Shown: positions 38,566 to 47,269 of the stretch, piece after piece
Position numbering within the stretch: the first letter of the stretch is position 1
Layout: each line of letters starts with the position of its first letter
Assembly: GCA_030949405.1 (NCBI GenBank)
Contig: JAUZSN010000002.1
Coordinates: forward strand, 124,001-188,000
Length of the DNA stretch: 64,000 bases
DNA from: Methylococcales bacterium
GTDB lineage: Bacteria > Pseudomonadota > Gammaproteobacteria > Methylococcales > Methylomonadaceae
Direction of reading: 5' to 3'
The notes under the pieces: generated by a model
What the model saw: only the letters and a program-made list of their open reading frames with translations
What the model was told of the DNA's origin: nothing
Database searches by the model: none
Program-made: the position numbers and the translations under genes

Positions 38566-38901
38566 TGTTAGTGTATTTTAAATCTAAAAATTAAGTCATT
38601 AAATCATTACGTCCTCAATCCTTAAGGTACGTTTCTCATCTATCGGTTATCTTTATTATTTTGTCAATGAACACTGCCTTATTAAAAGTGCCTTTATTAT
38701 ACGCCTGTCAAAATTTTTTTATAAGAAAGCCGTGAGTGGGTAGCGGAATAGTCTAATCCACCTAATTAACCTACTGATAAAAAGACCATTAAATATCTTG
38801 TAGGGCTTGGTTGTAAAAAGTATGATTCCTGATATTTTAATAATTAATAGGGTTGCCCTCATCCATCATATTTTAGAAAGTTGGCTTAAATTGAATCAAT
38901 A
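38566..38901. other. Intergenic stretch, nothing recognised
   Basis: This AT-rich spacer lies between the broken diguanylate cyclase gene and a doubtful small ORF. I see no RNA gene, repeat or clear promoter. Confidence 0.5.
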
Positions 38902-39096
38902 TTGTTCGAGGCTGATAATTTTATTTACAAAAAAACAGCTAAAGAAGCCGTTGATGCGTTGATTAAAATAGGTAAGGTTGAGGAAATAAAACGCCCCAGA
39001 CTTCATCATCGTCAAAGTTTATTAGAACACCCTGATTGTTATAGATATGATGAAATCTTGCTCACTTTTTTAGTGGAATGCGATAAAATACATTAA
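38902..39096 (+). CDS. Doubtful small hypothetical protein
   Basis: A 64-residue ORF starting at TTG, with a charged, plausible composition (KKTAKEAVDALIKIGKVEEI). There is no ATG and no convincing ribosome site. It ends 60 bases before the alginate-export-like gene. It could be a remnant of a longer gene. The family is not recognised. Confidence 0.25.
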   Translation: MFEADNFIYKKTAKEAVDALIKIGKVEEIKRPRLHHRQSLLEHPDCYRYDEILLTFLVECDKIH

Positions 39097-39158
39097 ATTA
39101 TTTTTTATGTGTCACACTCTTTTCATATTAATCATTTCATCTATATTAAGGAAATATC

Positions 39159-40424
39159 ATGACTATTTTTGGCCCCCCGTCACTCAAGGGATCATTGCTT
39201 TCAGTGGGGACATTATCACTTTTACTGGTCTCCAATTTATACGCCGCTGACTACATTATTAATAAAAATATTGAAAAAGCCCTTCAATTTGGTAATAGTG
39301 AAGGTAAATATGGAAAAGTAAAATTCGATTTAAATTATCGCTATGAAAATGACGATTCAATAAATCCTTCAAAAAAAGTGGGTAATGCCTCAACCGTACG
39401 TTTGCGGATTGGTTATTTAAGTCCTGAATTTCATGGTTTTCAAGGCTATGCCGAATACGAAGGGATGCAAGATATTGGCGTAAATACTTATAACAGTACC
39501 CGTAATGGAAAAAGTGAATTTGAAACGATTCTTGACCCTCAAGAACATGAACTTAATCAACTGTGGTTAAGTTATAACGGCCTAGCGGATACGGTTATTA
39601 AAGTAGGGCGACAACGGATAAAATTAGATAATGATCGCTTCATTGGTAATGTTGGCTGGCGACAAATGGAGCAAACCTTTGATGCGGTTTTAATTACTAA
39701 TAAATCATTGCCGAATACCACCATTAAAGTAGGTTATATTGCACAAGCGCAAAACATTCGTTCGATGGTTGAACCGATGCAAACCCCGTTTTTAAATGTT
39801 AGCTATAAAATTAAAGATATTGGCGCATTAACCGCTTATGGGTATTGGATGGACATCAATGGTTCAACCCCTGCGCCTTATAATTTACACGCGTCAAATC
39901 AAACCTATGGCATCAGCTTTAACGGTGGAACTAAAATTAACGAGACCCTAAAAGCACTTTATCGGGCTGAGTACGCGTATCAAAAAGATTATGGTGATAA
40001 CCCAACGCAGTATGAAGCCGATTATTACCATGTCATGGGCGGACTTTCAGCCTTTAATGTGACTGCAAAAGTGGGTTTTGAGCAATTGGATGGTAAAGGG
40101 GCCTTAAAAACTTTCGATACACCATTAGCAACAGGCCATGCGTTTAATGGGTGGTCTGACCAATTTTTAGGTACCCCAGCCGATGGTTTACGTGATGTTT
40201 ATGCCTCATTAGGAACAAAAATAAAAGGCGTTAAACTTGTCGGTATTTACCATGAATATACCGATGATACAGGCAGTACGGATTATGGTAACGAATGGAA
40301 TTTTTTAGTCACCAAAAAATTTGCTAAACATTATTCCTTGCTCGCGAAATACGCTTATTTTCAAGGCGATAATGGGCGTTTTGATGCTCAAAACATTTGG
40401 GTTGGTGCGGGCGTAAGCTTTTAA
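39159..40424 (+). CDS. Alginate-export-family outer-membrane beta-barrel
   Basis: A 421-residue exported protein with a signal peptide of about 29 residues (hydrophobic core LLSVGTLSLLLVSNLYA). The body has alternating beta strands with the family-typical LWLSYNGLADTVIKVGRQRI and DNDRFIGNVGWRQMEQTFDA, and ends in an aromatic strand NIWVGAGVSF as outer-membrane barrels do. It resembles alginate export (AlgE-like) porins common in methanotroph genomes; the substrate may not be alginate. An aaggaa ribosome site sits 7 bases before ATG, and a strong terminator follows. Confidence 0.85.
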   Translation: MTIFGPPSLKGSLLSVGTLSLLLVSNLYAADYIINKNIEKALQFGNSEGKYGKVKFDLNYRYENDDSINPSKKVGNASTVRLRIGYLSPEFHGFQGYAEYEGMQDIGVNTYNSTRNGKSEFETILDPQEHELNQLWLSYNGLADTVIKVGRQRIKLDNDRFIGNVGWRQMEQTFDAVLITNKSLPNTTIKVGYIAQAQNIRSMVEPMQTPFLNVSYKIKDIGALTAYGYWMDINGSTPAPYNLHASNQTYGISFNGGTKINETLKALYRAEYAYQKDYGDNPTQYEADYYHVMGGLSAFNVTAKVGFEQLDGKGALKTFDTPLATGHAFNGWSDQFLGTPADGLRDVYASLGTKIKGVKLVGIYHEYTDDTGSTDYGNEWNFLVTKKFAKHYSLLAKYAYFQGDNGRFDAQNIWVGAGVSF

Positions 40425-40524
40425 TTCTTTATTCGCTTGATTTTAATTTTAAATAATTTAAACGTTATCCCTTAAAATTAATTCGATCAATTTAAGTTAG
40501 TCGCTCATTTAAAGACATCCCCTT

Positions 40525-40559
40525 AAAACCACCCAAGTTATTACAACTTGGGTGGTTTT
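40525..40559 (+). terminator. Strong hairpin terminator
   Basis: A perfect 15-base stem aaaaccacccaagtt / aacttgggtggtttt with a 5-base loop. It lies 100 bases after the beta-barrel stop. Confidence 0.85.
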
Positions 40560-40635
40560 GGCATTTTAGGTTTACTTTAAATTAGTTTTCAACATGGACG
40601 AACGTAATCACACTATAAGCAAAAAGGAATGATAA

Positions 40636-41190
40636 ATGTCTAAAATGAGTTACATTAATATTATTGAAAAGTACGATGACCATCGTGATTCAATTCATTA
40701 TTTGTTAGCCTCTATATTAGGTTGTTTTGCCAATGAAAAAATGTTTGAGCAATCTTATGATGAATTATCCTCATTACTCACCTCACTTTGCGACCACTAT
40801 CCGTTCATAAGCATCCTTTACTTATTAGATGAAAAGGGTAAACAGATTTGTCCTAATATTTCAGGAACTAATTTTAAAAATATTCCTGCGATAGGAGAGG
40901 GAATTGATCGTAGTCGGCGATCTTATTATTTAGCGGGTGTTGATAGTAATATTCCTGTGGTCACCGAACCTTAATTTATCCAGTGTAGGGCGTGAATTAT
41001 GTATTTCTGCGTGTATAAAAATTTATCAGAATGATGGCTCATTAAAAGGACATGTTGTTTTAGACATTGATTTAAATGCGACCTTAATTTTTTTTACAGG
41101 TGAAAGTCGTCGGGTCTATTTTGAGCCTGCATTCAAATTTATGTATTCAATGATTGTTATTGGTTTACTCGCAGTCTCGTTAATTGTCAA
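40636..41190 (+). pseudogene. PDC/Cache-type sensor protein, frameshifted and truncated
   Basis: The N-terminal part (40636-40974) begins MSYINIIEKYDDHRDSIHYL and contains LYLLDEKGKQICPNISG and GEGIDRSRRSYYL, typical of stand-alone PDC sensor proteins. One extra A at 40973-40974 causes a stop after VVTEP; dropping it gives PYLSSVGRELCISACIKIY. The second part continues HVVLDIDLNATLIFFTG and a membrane helix (MIVIGLLAVSLIV), then ends abruptly near 41190 where an unrelated hairpin and an ISAzo13 remnant begin. Confidence 0.75.
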
Positions 41191-41217
41191 GACCCGTATG
41201 ATTATGTACGGTTCCTG

Positions 41218-41508
41218 ACATCGAAATATAACCCAATAGAACATCGCTTATTTCCGCATATTACAAGAGCTTGCAAAGGCGTTGTTTTTAAAAATGTTGA
41301 ATTGGTTAATAATTTGATGGCAAAAGCCAAAACTACTACAGGCTTAAAAGTATTTTCGAGCATTCTCAATACAACCTTTGAAATAGGGCGTAAAGTAGCG
41401 GATGATTTCAAAGAAAATATGCGAATTCAGTTTGATGAATTCTTGCCTCAATGGAATTATGTTGCCGTCCCTGTTGACCCTGTATCTTCGGGTTTTATTA
41501 AATCCTGA
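41218..41508 (+). pseudogene. ISAzo13-family transposase, C-terminal remnant
   Basis: An open frame of 96 codons with no start. TSKYNPIEHRLFPHITRACK and MAKAKTTTGLKVFSSILNT are the conserved C-terminal segments of ISAzo13-type transposases. The N-terminal two thirds are missing. It follows directly on the truncated PDC sensor gene. Confidence 0.75.
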
Positions 41509-41554
41509 GTCCTTAGCGTACATTTGTAGGCTAAGTATAACTACTAGCTGAGGG

Positions 41555-42199
41555 CAATTGCAAGACCGCGAGGGTTTGTGAGAAGGAAGCCTAAGTGCAA
41601 AACGACAAGCCTACGAACAGAAATATCATATTAGGCGTAGTCTCTGAGGTGAGTTGGCACAAGACAACGAAACCCAAGGTTTGTGAGATAACGTAAATGA
41701 TGAGGTTGTGGCGTGACAGTTCATGTTCTTATCTGGGGAGGTCTGCTTAACAGGCAGTCGATAAGAAACCTGTAAAAGGCGCAGGGTTAGAAAATGTCTT
41801 GGCTTTTTGGAATCCATCAACCAAAGAGAGCGAATGTGATGGAAAATCGACGGCGGTCAATTCAGTAATGGATTGATTGTTTAAGCAGAAGTCAGCAGAA
41901 GCCATAGTAATCAAACGCCCATCGTAATGGTTGGGACACGGTGAAGGGCTGAACATTAACCAAAAGGTAAGAGGAATGTTTAACTTGAAGAAGCCCTATT
42001 TTCCGACAGGAAAAGGTCATCGTCAGCGTGAAAACATAACCCCAACCTTTGATGAAAACTTGTCTAAACGACAAGGGCTATTCTATGTAAGTAATAGCTG
42101 GATTAAGTGTTAGTAACACTGGGTTAATGAATCGCCCTGTGCGGATCCGCACGCAGGGTGGTGTGGGGGCTGAGGGTGAGATACCCTTGGCTACCCGAT
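41555..42199 (+). mobile_element. Group II intron lacking its maturase ORF
   Basis: This 645-base stretch has no long ORF but has segments typical of bacterial group II ribozymes. They are caagcctacgaacagaaat, gtgagttggcacaagacaac, gttcttatctggggaggtct, agtcagcagaagccatagta and gggctgaacattaacc. The 3' part is gaatcgccctgtgcggatcc, gcacgcagggtggtgtgggg and a final gggtgagatacccttggct hairpin ending ctacccgat. The maturase gene that normally lies between the 5' and 3' parts is reduced to about 200 bases. The 5' edge is approximate; the 3' edge coincides with the stop of the GIY-YIG gene on the other strand. Confidence 0.65.
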
Positions 42200-43104
42200 T
42201 AGATGCTTTTTGCATTAGATTCTTCAATGTTTTTTAAACTTAATCCGTTTGGGGTTTGCCAATGATGTCTTCCATTTATTGCATACCCGACAATTATAGC
42301 TGCGGCTTGAGACGGGCTTTTGAATAATTGGTTTTTGGTAAAAACATAACCAGAGTCAGTTTTCATCAATACTCCATTTTCTATCAGTTGCTCCCGTAAT
42401 TTTTTATATCCTCCAGAAAGACTTTCTTTAACTGTTTTTGATGCCTGTGATGAAGTTAATACAACAATACCCTCATTAGTTAAATATGATTTTGCATTAA
42501 TTCCTTTTACCTTTAATAGTAGCTCGAAGGAAATAGATTCTGAACTATCCAGTTCTACTACTACCTCTTCCGAAACTGCAGTATTTGATATTCCCTCTGC
42601 TAACTGTTCCAATACTTTATATCCAACAGCTCCCAATAAAATTTTTAAATTTGAAATAAACTCTTCCATTGCATCCCTGTCGCCTCTCGGTAACACTGGT
42701 AATTGAGGCTCATTACCATTTAGAACGACATATCTACCCGATATTTTTGCAATCTGGACTAGGCGTGATTCGAGGTATTTGACATGCGATTTTGTCAGGT
42801 TTTCATCTTTGCTTGTAAAGAAAACCACCTCATTCCAAAAATCTTTATTCGCAATATGGTTTTGTAAACGATCCAATACATTTTCTGCTTCACCTATATA
42901 AACAGCATCATGACCACTTTCTTCATCAACCCCAAAGAGAAAATAAACTCCAGGTTTTTTTGACTCTTCCCATGCTGAAAGAGATTTAATTTGAGTTCGA
43001 GGAGATGAAACGGCTTGACCAGTCCAATTTACAATTTCAGCATGACGAATACCCGAAACCGAGCCGTCATCAAGATATATCCTTATTGTTTTACCGATAC
43101 TCAT
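42199..43104 (-). CDS. GIY-YIG nuclease-domain protein with DUF4357
   Basis: A protein of about 301 residues. The GIY-YIG-type domain (about residues 40-135) has PGVYFLFGVDEES and AVYIGEAENVLDRLQNH, where the classic GIY reads GVY. The later YLESRLVQIAKISGRYVVLNGNEP carries the Glu. A C-terminal DUF4357 segment (SPSQAAAIIVGYAINGRHHW) follows. I chose ATG 43104 (MSIGKTIRIYLDDG) because agagg precedes it; ATG 43119 would add five residues. The family is often found in accessory and defence-type islands, with unknown substrate. The last codons abut the group II intron, so the native C-terminus may be altered. Confidence 0.82.
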   Translation of the reverse strand: MSIGKTIRIYLDDGSVSGIRHAEIVNWTGQAVSSPRTQIKSLSAWEESKKPGVYFLFGVDEESGHDAVYIGEAENVLDRLQNHIANKDFWNEVVFFTSKDENLTKSHVKYLESRLVQIAKISGRYVVLNGNEPQLPVLPRGDRDAMEEFISNLKILLGAVGYKVLEQLAEGISNTAVSEEVVVELDSSESISFELLLKVKGINAKSYLTNEGIVVLTSSQASKTVKESLSGGYKKLREQLIENGVLMKTDSGYVFTKNQLFKSPSQAAAIIVGYAINGRHHWQTPNGLSLKNIEESNAKSI

Positions 43105-43136
43105 AAATCCTCTTTGCATCTAACAATTGATTAGTA

Positions 43137-43254
43137 GGCTCTTTTACCGGAATAACCCGATATAGCCAGAAAATCAGGTAACTTTGCCCGTTTTTAAAAT
43201 TTTTCAGATAGATTCACCAGTATATTTTGATATTAACTGGATATTCAGGCCAAT
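43137..43254 (-). repeat. Dispersed repeat, family C, copy 1
   Basis: About 118 bases that match 63208-63338 in inverted orientation. Shared segments include ggtgaatctaYctgaaaaat, gggcaaaRttacctga and tctggctatRtcgggttatt. Flanks (gcctactaat, aattgtta) are also shared. About 85 percent alike by eye. Confidence 0.75.
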
Positions 43255-43394
43255 ACCTTCGCCAAACATATTAAAGTAAGTTGAAATATCATTTTAAAAG
43301 TTTGTAACCAATTGATTTTATTAGACCTAAAATATTAGGTTTTGGAAAATTTTGGCTAAAAATTCAAATTGGCGAAGGTATTGTCAGGCGAATA
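43242..43394. repeat. Small inverted-repeat element
   Basis: The arms tattcaggccaataccttcg (continuing ccaa) and ttggcgaaggtattg (continuing tcaggcgaata) form terminal inverted repeats of about 24 bases with few mismatches. About 100 AT-rich bases lie between them. It resembles a MITE; no second copy is visible in this window. Confidence 0.55.
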
Positions 43395-43454
43395 TACCTT
43401 ATATTTAATTATAAGACTGATTCTAGCCCCCTGTGAAAAAATGTCAACAAAAAC

Positions 43455-43677
43455 ATGAAACTGCTTAGTGACGTAAAAAATATAATGCGACCCAAACATT
43501 ATTCCATCCATACCGAAAACAGCTATTGTGATTGGATAAAACGCTTTATTCTTTTCCACAAAATGCAAATCCGTAACGAACTCTTTATACGACCCGAGGG
43601 AAAAATAGAAGACATCTTGCGGTTAATCATAATGTTGCTGCCTCAACTCAAAAACATAACTCTTTGACTCTCAATTG
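43455..43677 (+). pseudogene. Integron-type tyrosine integrase, N-terminal remnant
   Basis: The reading MKLLSDVKNIMRPKHYSIHT, NSYCDWIKRFILFHK matches the N-terminal SAM-like domain of integron integrases and related tyrosine recombinases. After a frameshift near 43615, a second frame gives HLAVNHNVAASTQKHNSLTL, the next conserved block. The catalytic domain is missing. Confidence 0.7.
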
Positions 43678-43686
43678 AGTTTTTCA

Positions 43687-43944
43687 TCAACATTTTCTTT
43701 GATTTGAAACATACTCATCAAGTAATTGCCGAATAATTTTTTGATATTACATGTGATGTATTTCGGCAATATCTTTAAAATAAGAAAGACTCTCTGAACT
43801 AAGTGAAGTAGTCACTTTTGTCTTTTTATTTTTTAAAGCTAATTCAGAGGGAGAAGGTAAAAAATCTGTTACCAATTTAAACTCGCCTATGGGTTCATTA
43901 CTGTATTGAATTTTTTTCTCATAAATTTTTTTCCTTTTCGCCAA
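43687..43944 (-). pseudogene. RHH/CopG-type antitoxin-like protein with in-frame TAA
   Basis: The open part gives 65 residues (EPIGEFKLVTDFLPSPSELA, TKVTTSLSSESLSYFKDIAE). After the TAA at 43747-43749 the same frame continues YQKIIRQLLDEYVSNQRKC and ends at TGA 43687. The whole is 85 codons, a typical length for ribbon-helix-helix antitoxins with the LPSPxEL and YQKxIRxLLDEY motifs. In relatives the residue at the TAA is usually Gln. No toxin gene is adjacent on either side, so this is an orphan. Confidence 0.7.
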
Positions 43945-43978
43945 TAAGCAGCTCCGAAAATTCGGGTATTTCCAGTTA

Positions 43979-46900
43979 TTATTTCAAATAATCAACCCCA
44001 ATATTCCTAACCTTATCTTTATCATGATAATACTTATATTTAGGCAATGCCTCAAGACTATGACAATCCACACAAAACGTATCAATCACGCCTAAACGCC
44101 TTAAAAAACTATCTTTACTCGTCCCTTCAAGATTCTTTTTATTTAAAAAAGGCTTAGGGTTATTGTTAACGGCTAAAGGCTGCCATAAATGTGGCTCATG
44201 ACAGGTAATACACGCAATTGAACCAAATTCTTTAATCGTTCCATTTTTACCTAATAACGGCATAATCTTTTCATTCGAGCGCAAAACCATATCTCGATAC
44301 GGATGACTAAAATATTTAACCGCTCTTTTCTCCGCCATTCCCCCTTCTTGATGACAATTTAAACATAACTTGTCTTCTTCAAATAAAGGACTGTCGCCTT
44401 TATCTTTTCCTGTATCCGTATTACGAACCCTTTTAGCGGCGAATAAATGAGGCTGTTTGCCATCGCCTCGGTGCATTGTATGACAGGTTCCACAAACCCC
44501 CGACTCTTTCGGTAACTCATCAAAATGATTCTTTTTATCTTTTGCGGTAATCCGTAAATCATGATCTGTTCCCACAATCGGACGTTTATTTTCATGACAA
44601 TGTTTACACAATTCGCCATTTTTATATTTTTCTAATAACGCGGGCGTTTCAGGCTCTCCGTCTTCATGAATCACATGACAACTTAAACACCCCATTTGCT
44701 GTACGTCTTTATCAGCAATTTTAACTTTTTCATCCAATTTATCATTCATCGGATGAATGCCTTTTTTTAAGGCGTCTTTTTTATCTTTAGCAAAATATTT
44801 TTTATGACAGTTCTTACATAATTCATCTTTTTTATAAGCTTGAACAAGGGCGGGTGTATTTTTTTTACCTTCATGAACACTATGACAACTGCCACAGGTT
44901 AATTTTTCAATTTTGTTATCACCAATTTTAACCGCTTCTTCTAATTTTTGATGCGTCGGGTGCAAGCCTTTTTTGACTGCTTCTTTTTTATCTTTAGCAA
45001 AATATTTTTTATGGCAGTTTTTACACAATTTATCTTTTTTATAAGTTTGAACTAACGCGGGTGTATTCTTTTTACCTTTATGAATACTATGACAACTGCG
45101 ACAGGTTAATTTCTTAATGGTGTTATCGCCAATTTTAACCGATTTTTCTAATTTCTCATGCGTAGGATGCAAGCCTTTTTTGGTCGCTTCTTTTTTATCT
45201 TTGGCAAAGTATTTTTTATGACAATTTTTACAAATTTCATCTTGTTTGTATTTTTCTAATAAAGCAGGCGTGTTAGGCTCACCATCATGAATACTATGAC
45301 AACTTAGACAACCTAATTTATGAATTTTTTTACCCCCTATCTTTACAGGGTCTTCCAATTTTTCATTAGTGGGATGCACGCCTTTAGCTAAGGCTTCATC
45401 CTCATCTTTTGCATGTTGACGCGCATGACAATCCATACATAAATCTTCGGATTTTTTCATGTTATTAGGCAATAAATCCGTGCCTAAACTACCGTTATGA
45501 ACCTTATGGCAACTATCGCAAGCGACCTTGGTTATTTTTTCACCTTTTCGAGTAATCGGTTTTTCTAATTTGACATTAACGGGATGAATGCCTTTACGCC
45601 GCGCCTCTTTTTCATCTTTAGAATCTTGTTTTGCATGGCATTGAACACACAACGCCCCTTTATCTTTCGTAATCGCTAATAAGTCATTACCCTTGCCACC
45701 ATGAACCTGATGGCAACTTTGACAAATAATCTGGTTTTGAGTGCTTAAACTGGCTAACGCTTTTTTCAAATCATCAGGTAAGCCTTTTTGTAACGCTTTT
45801 TCGGTTGCATAACCCGCATCCCCTTGTTTAGACGGACGCTCTAATTTAATCGCTAAAGGATGATTAATGCCTCGGTTATTTTTATCAAATTCACGCGCAT
45901 TTTTAGTTTTTGATTCATGACACCGCTCACATAAATCGCCGTCTTTACTGCTGATTCGCATCCATGAATTTTGATGTTCAACATATAAGGTTTGCGCCCC
46001 TTCATCACTGTTATGCGGTGTATGGCAACTGGTACATAACATTTCCTTGTTGTGGGTGATTGGAAATTCTTTGGGCATTTCATCGGTGCGCTTATTCATT
46101 TCCTTAAGCGTCCATTTGTCCTTTTCAGGATCATAAATACTCGGATGCTGTCCCTCGTGTTTTATCATTAAACGGGAATCTAAAATAACCCCATGATGAC
46201 AGCTATAGCACATTTCAAAAGAAGCCACGGGTAAGACTTCATCTTTATAATCTTGCGAGGTTAATTGTTTTTCTTTTGCCCATGATAAATGACAAGTAAC
46301 ACAATTCTTTTGGGAAATTGACGGTGATTTATTTTGACTAGGTTTTAAATTTAGGCTTTTTTCATCAACATAGCTAAGACTTATTTGATAAACACTATTT
46401 TCTTCGGCATCCGCCACATAAAGATAATTTTTATGTAAAGCCACGCCAACTGGAACTTTAAATTTTAACAGTGAACCATCTGCCATTCTTAAGGGGGTGA
46501 TAAATTTATTGTTTTTAAATAACGAGACTGTCCCAAAATAACTGTCACTAATAAAAACCGTATCGGTGTCATCAATGGCAATACCATTAGGGCGATAAAG
46601 TTCGCCTTCATTTAAACCAAAATGTGAGGTTTGCGAAAAAAATCGACCTGTTTTATGAAAAATTTGCACGCGTCCATTCAGCACATCCACAATATGTAAA
46701 TAACCATCACGGTCACTGGCTATTTGCCACGGATATTGAAATAAGCCCTCGGTTTCACCGCGTTTACCGAAACATTGAATTAATTGTGCCGTTTTAAGCT
46801 TAGTTTTACAAATGCGATGATTGGGACGATCACCCCAATAAATATGGGTTTCATCCATAAAAACAGAAATAGGCACAGGCGGGTTTATTTTTTCGTCACC

Positions 46901-47266
46901 GCCGTTATCTAACTCAATTTCCTTAATAAAGTGACCTTGTAAATTATAAATAACCAGCCGTTCTAATCCTGTATCGGCCACAACAATTTGTTGTCCAAAA
47001 AGGCTAATATCCATCGGTTTATTTAAGCCATTTTTTCCCTTTGCTCCAAATTGAAATAAACGTTGACCTGTTTCAGAAAAAACCACCACTCGGTGATTTG
47101 TCCCGTCTAAGACATAAACCTGTCCTGTTTCAGAAATAGCTACGGCACTGGGTTGTTGTAAATTGCCTTGAAACTTAACTACTTTATTGACAACAGGAAT
47201 ATTGTTGGCTAAAACGGGAAAGCTGAGAAAAATGAGGAGTAAAAATAAAAAGCTTGATTTATTCAT
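43979..47266 (-). CDS. 20-haem c-type cytochrome with N-terminal NHL beta-propeller
   Basis: A 1,095-residue exported protein. Signal peptide at about residues 1-20. Six NHL-type blades (about 25-300; for example AISETGQVYVLDGTNHRVVV and DRDGYLHIVDVLNGRVQIF) are followed by 20 CXXCH haem sites from about residue 322 to 1075. The haem region has five consecutive units of about 69 residues, each with two haem sites (TCRSCHSIHKG then LCKNCHKKYFAKDKK). It is the last gene of the cytochrome operon, three bases after the tri-haem gene. It is expected outside the inner membrane and, by size and haem number, may span the periplasm or be displayed on the surface. NHL domains usually bind proteins or nucleic acids, here perhaps a partner or electron acceptor. 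Confidence 0.9.
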   Translation of the reverse strand: MNKSSFLFLLLIFLSFPVLANNIPVVNKVVKFQGNLQQPSAVAISETGQVYVLDGTNHRVVVFSETGQRLFQFGAKGKNGLNKPMDISLFGQQIVVADTGLERLVIYNLQGHFIKEIELDNGGDEKINPPVPISVFMDETHIYWGDRPNHRICKTKLKTAQLIQCFGKRGETEGLFQYPWQIASDRDGYLHIVDVLNGRVQIFHKTGRFFSQTSHFGLNEGELYRPNGIAIDDTDTVFISDSYFGTVSLFKNNKFITPLRMADGSLLKFKVPVGVALHKNYLYVADAEENSVYQISLSYVDEKSLNLKPSQNKSPSISQKNCVTCHLSWAKEKQLTSQDYKDEVLPVASFEMCYSCHHGVILDSRLMIKHEGQHPSIYDPEKDKWTLKEMNKRTDEMPKEFPITHNKEMLCTSCHTPHNSDEGAQTLYVEHQNSWMRISSKDGDLCERCHESKTKNAREFDKNNRGINHPLAIKLERPSKQGDAGYATEKALQKGLPDDLKKALASLSTQNQIICQSCHQVHGGKGNDLLAITKDKGALCVQCHAKQDSKDEKEARRKGIHPVNVKLEKPITRKGEKITKVACDSCHKVHNGSLGTDLLPNNMKKSEDLCMDCHARQHAKDEDEALAKGVHPTNEKLEDPVKIGGKKIHKLGCLSCHSIHDGEPNTPALLEKYKQDEICKNCHKKYFAKDKKEATKKGLHPTHEKLEKSVKIGDNTIKKLTCRSCHSIHKGKKNTPALVQTYKKDKLCKNCHKKYFAKDKKEAVKKGLHPTHQKLEEAVKIGDNKIEKLTCGSCHSVHEGKKNTPALVQAYKKDELCKNCHKKYFAKDKKDALKKGIHPMNDKLDEKVKIADKDVQQMGCLSCHVIHEDGEPETPALLEKYKNGELCKHCHENKRPIVGTDHDLRITAKDKKNHFDELPKESGVCGTCHTMHRGDGKQPHLFAAKRVRNTDTGKDKGDSPLFEEDKLCLNCHQEGGMAEKRAVKYFSHPYRDMVLRSNEKIMPLLGKNGTIKEFGSIACITCHEPHLWQPLAVNNNPKPFLNKKNLEGTSKDSFLRRLGVIDTFCVDCHSLEALPKYKYYHDKDKVRNIGVDYLK

Positions 47267-47269
47267 ATT

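Larger units (their letters stand above)
43105..43454. other. Non-coding interval built from two repeats
   Basis: No gene is supported. The interval contains a family C repeat (43137-43254) and a small inverted-repeat element (43242-43394). The GIY-YIG gene's promoter must lie here as well. Confidence 0.6.

Noticed and set aside
43105-43140. A functional attC site next to the GIY-YIG gene
   Set aside because: Only a one-sided resemblance (gcatctaacaatt). I cannot find the paired core sites or a convincing fold by eye.
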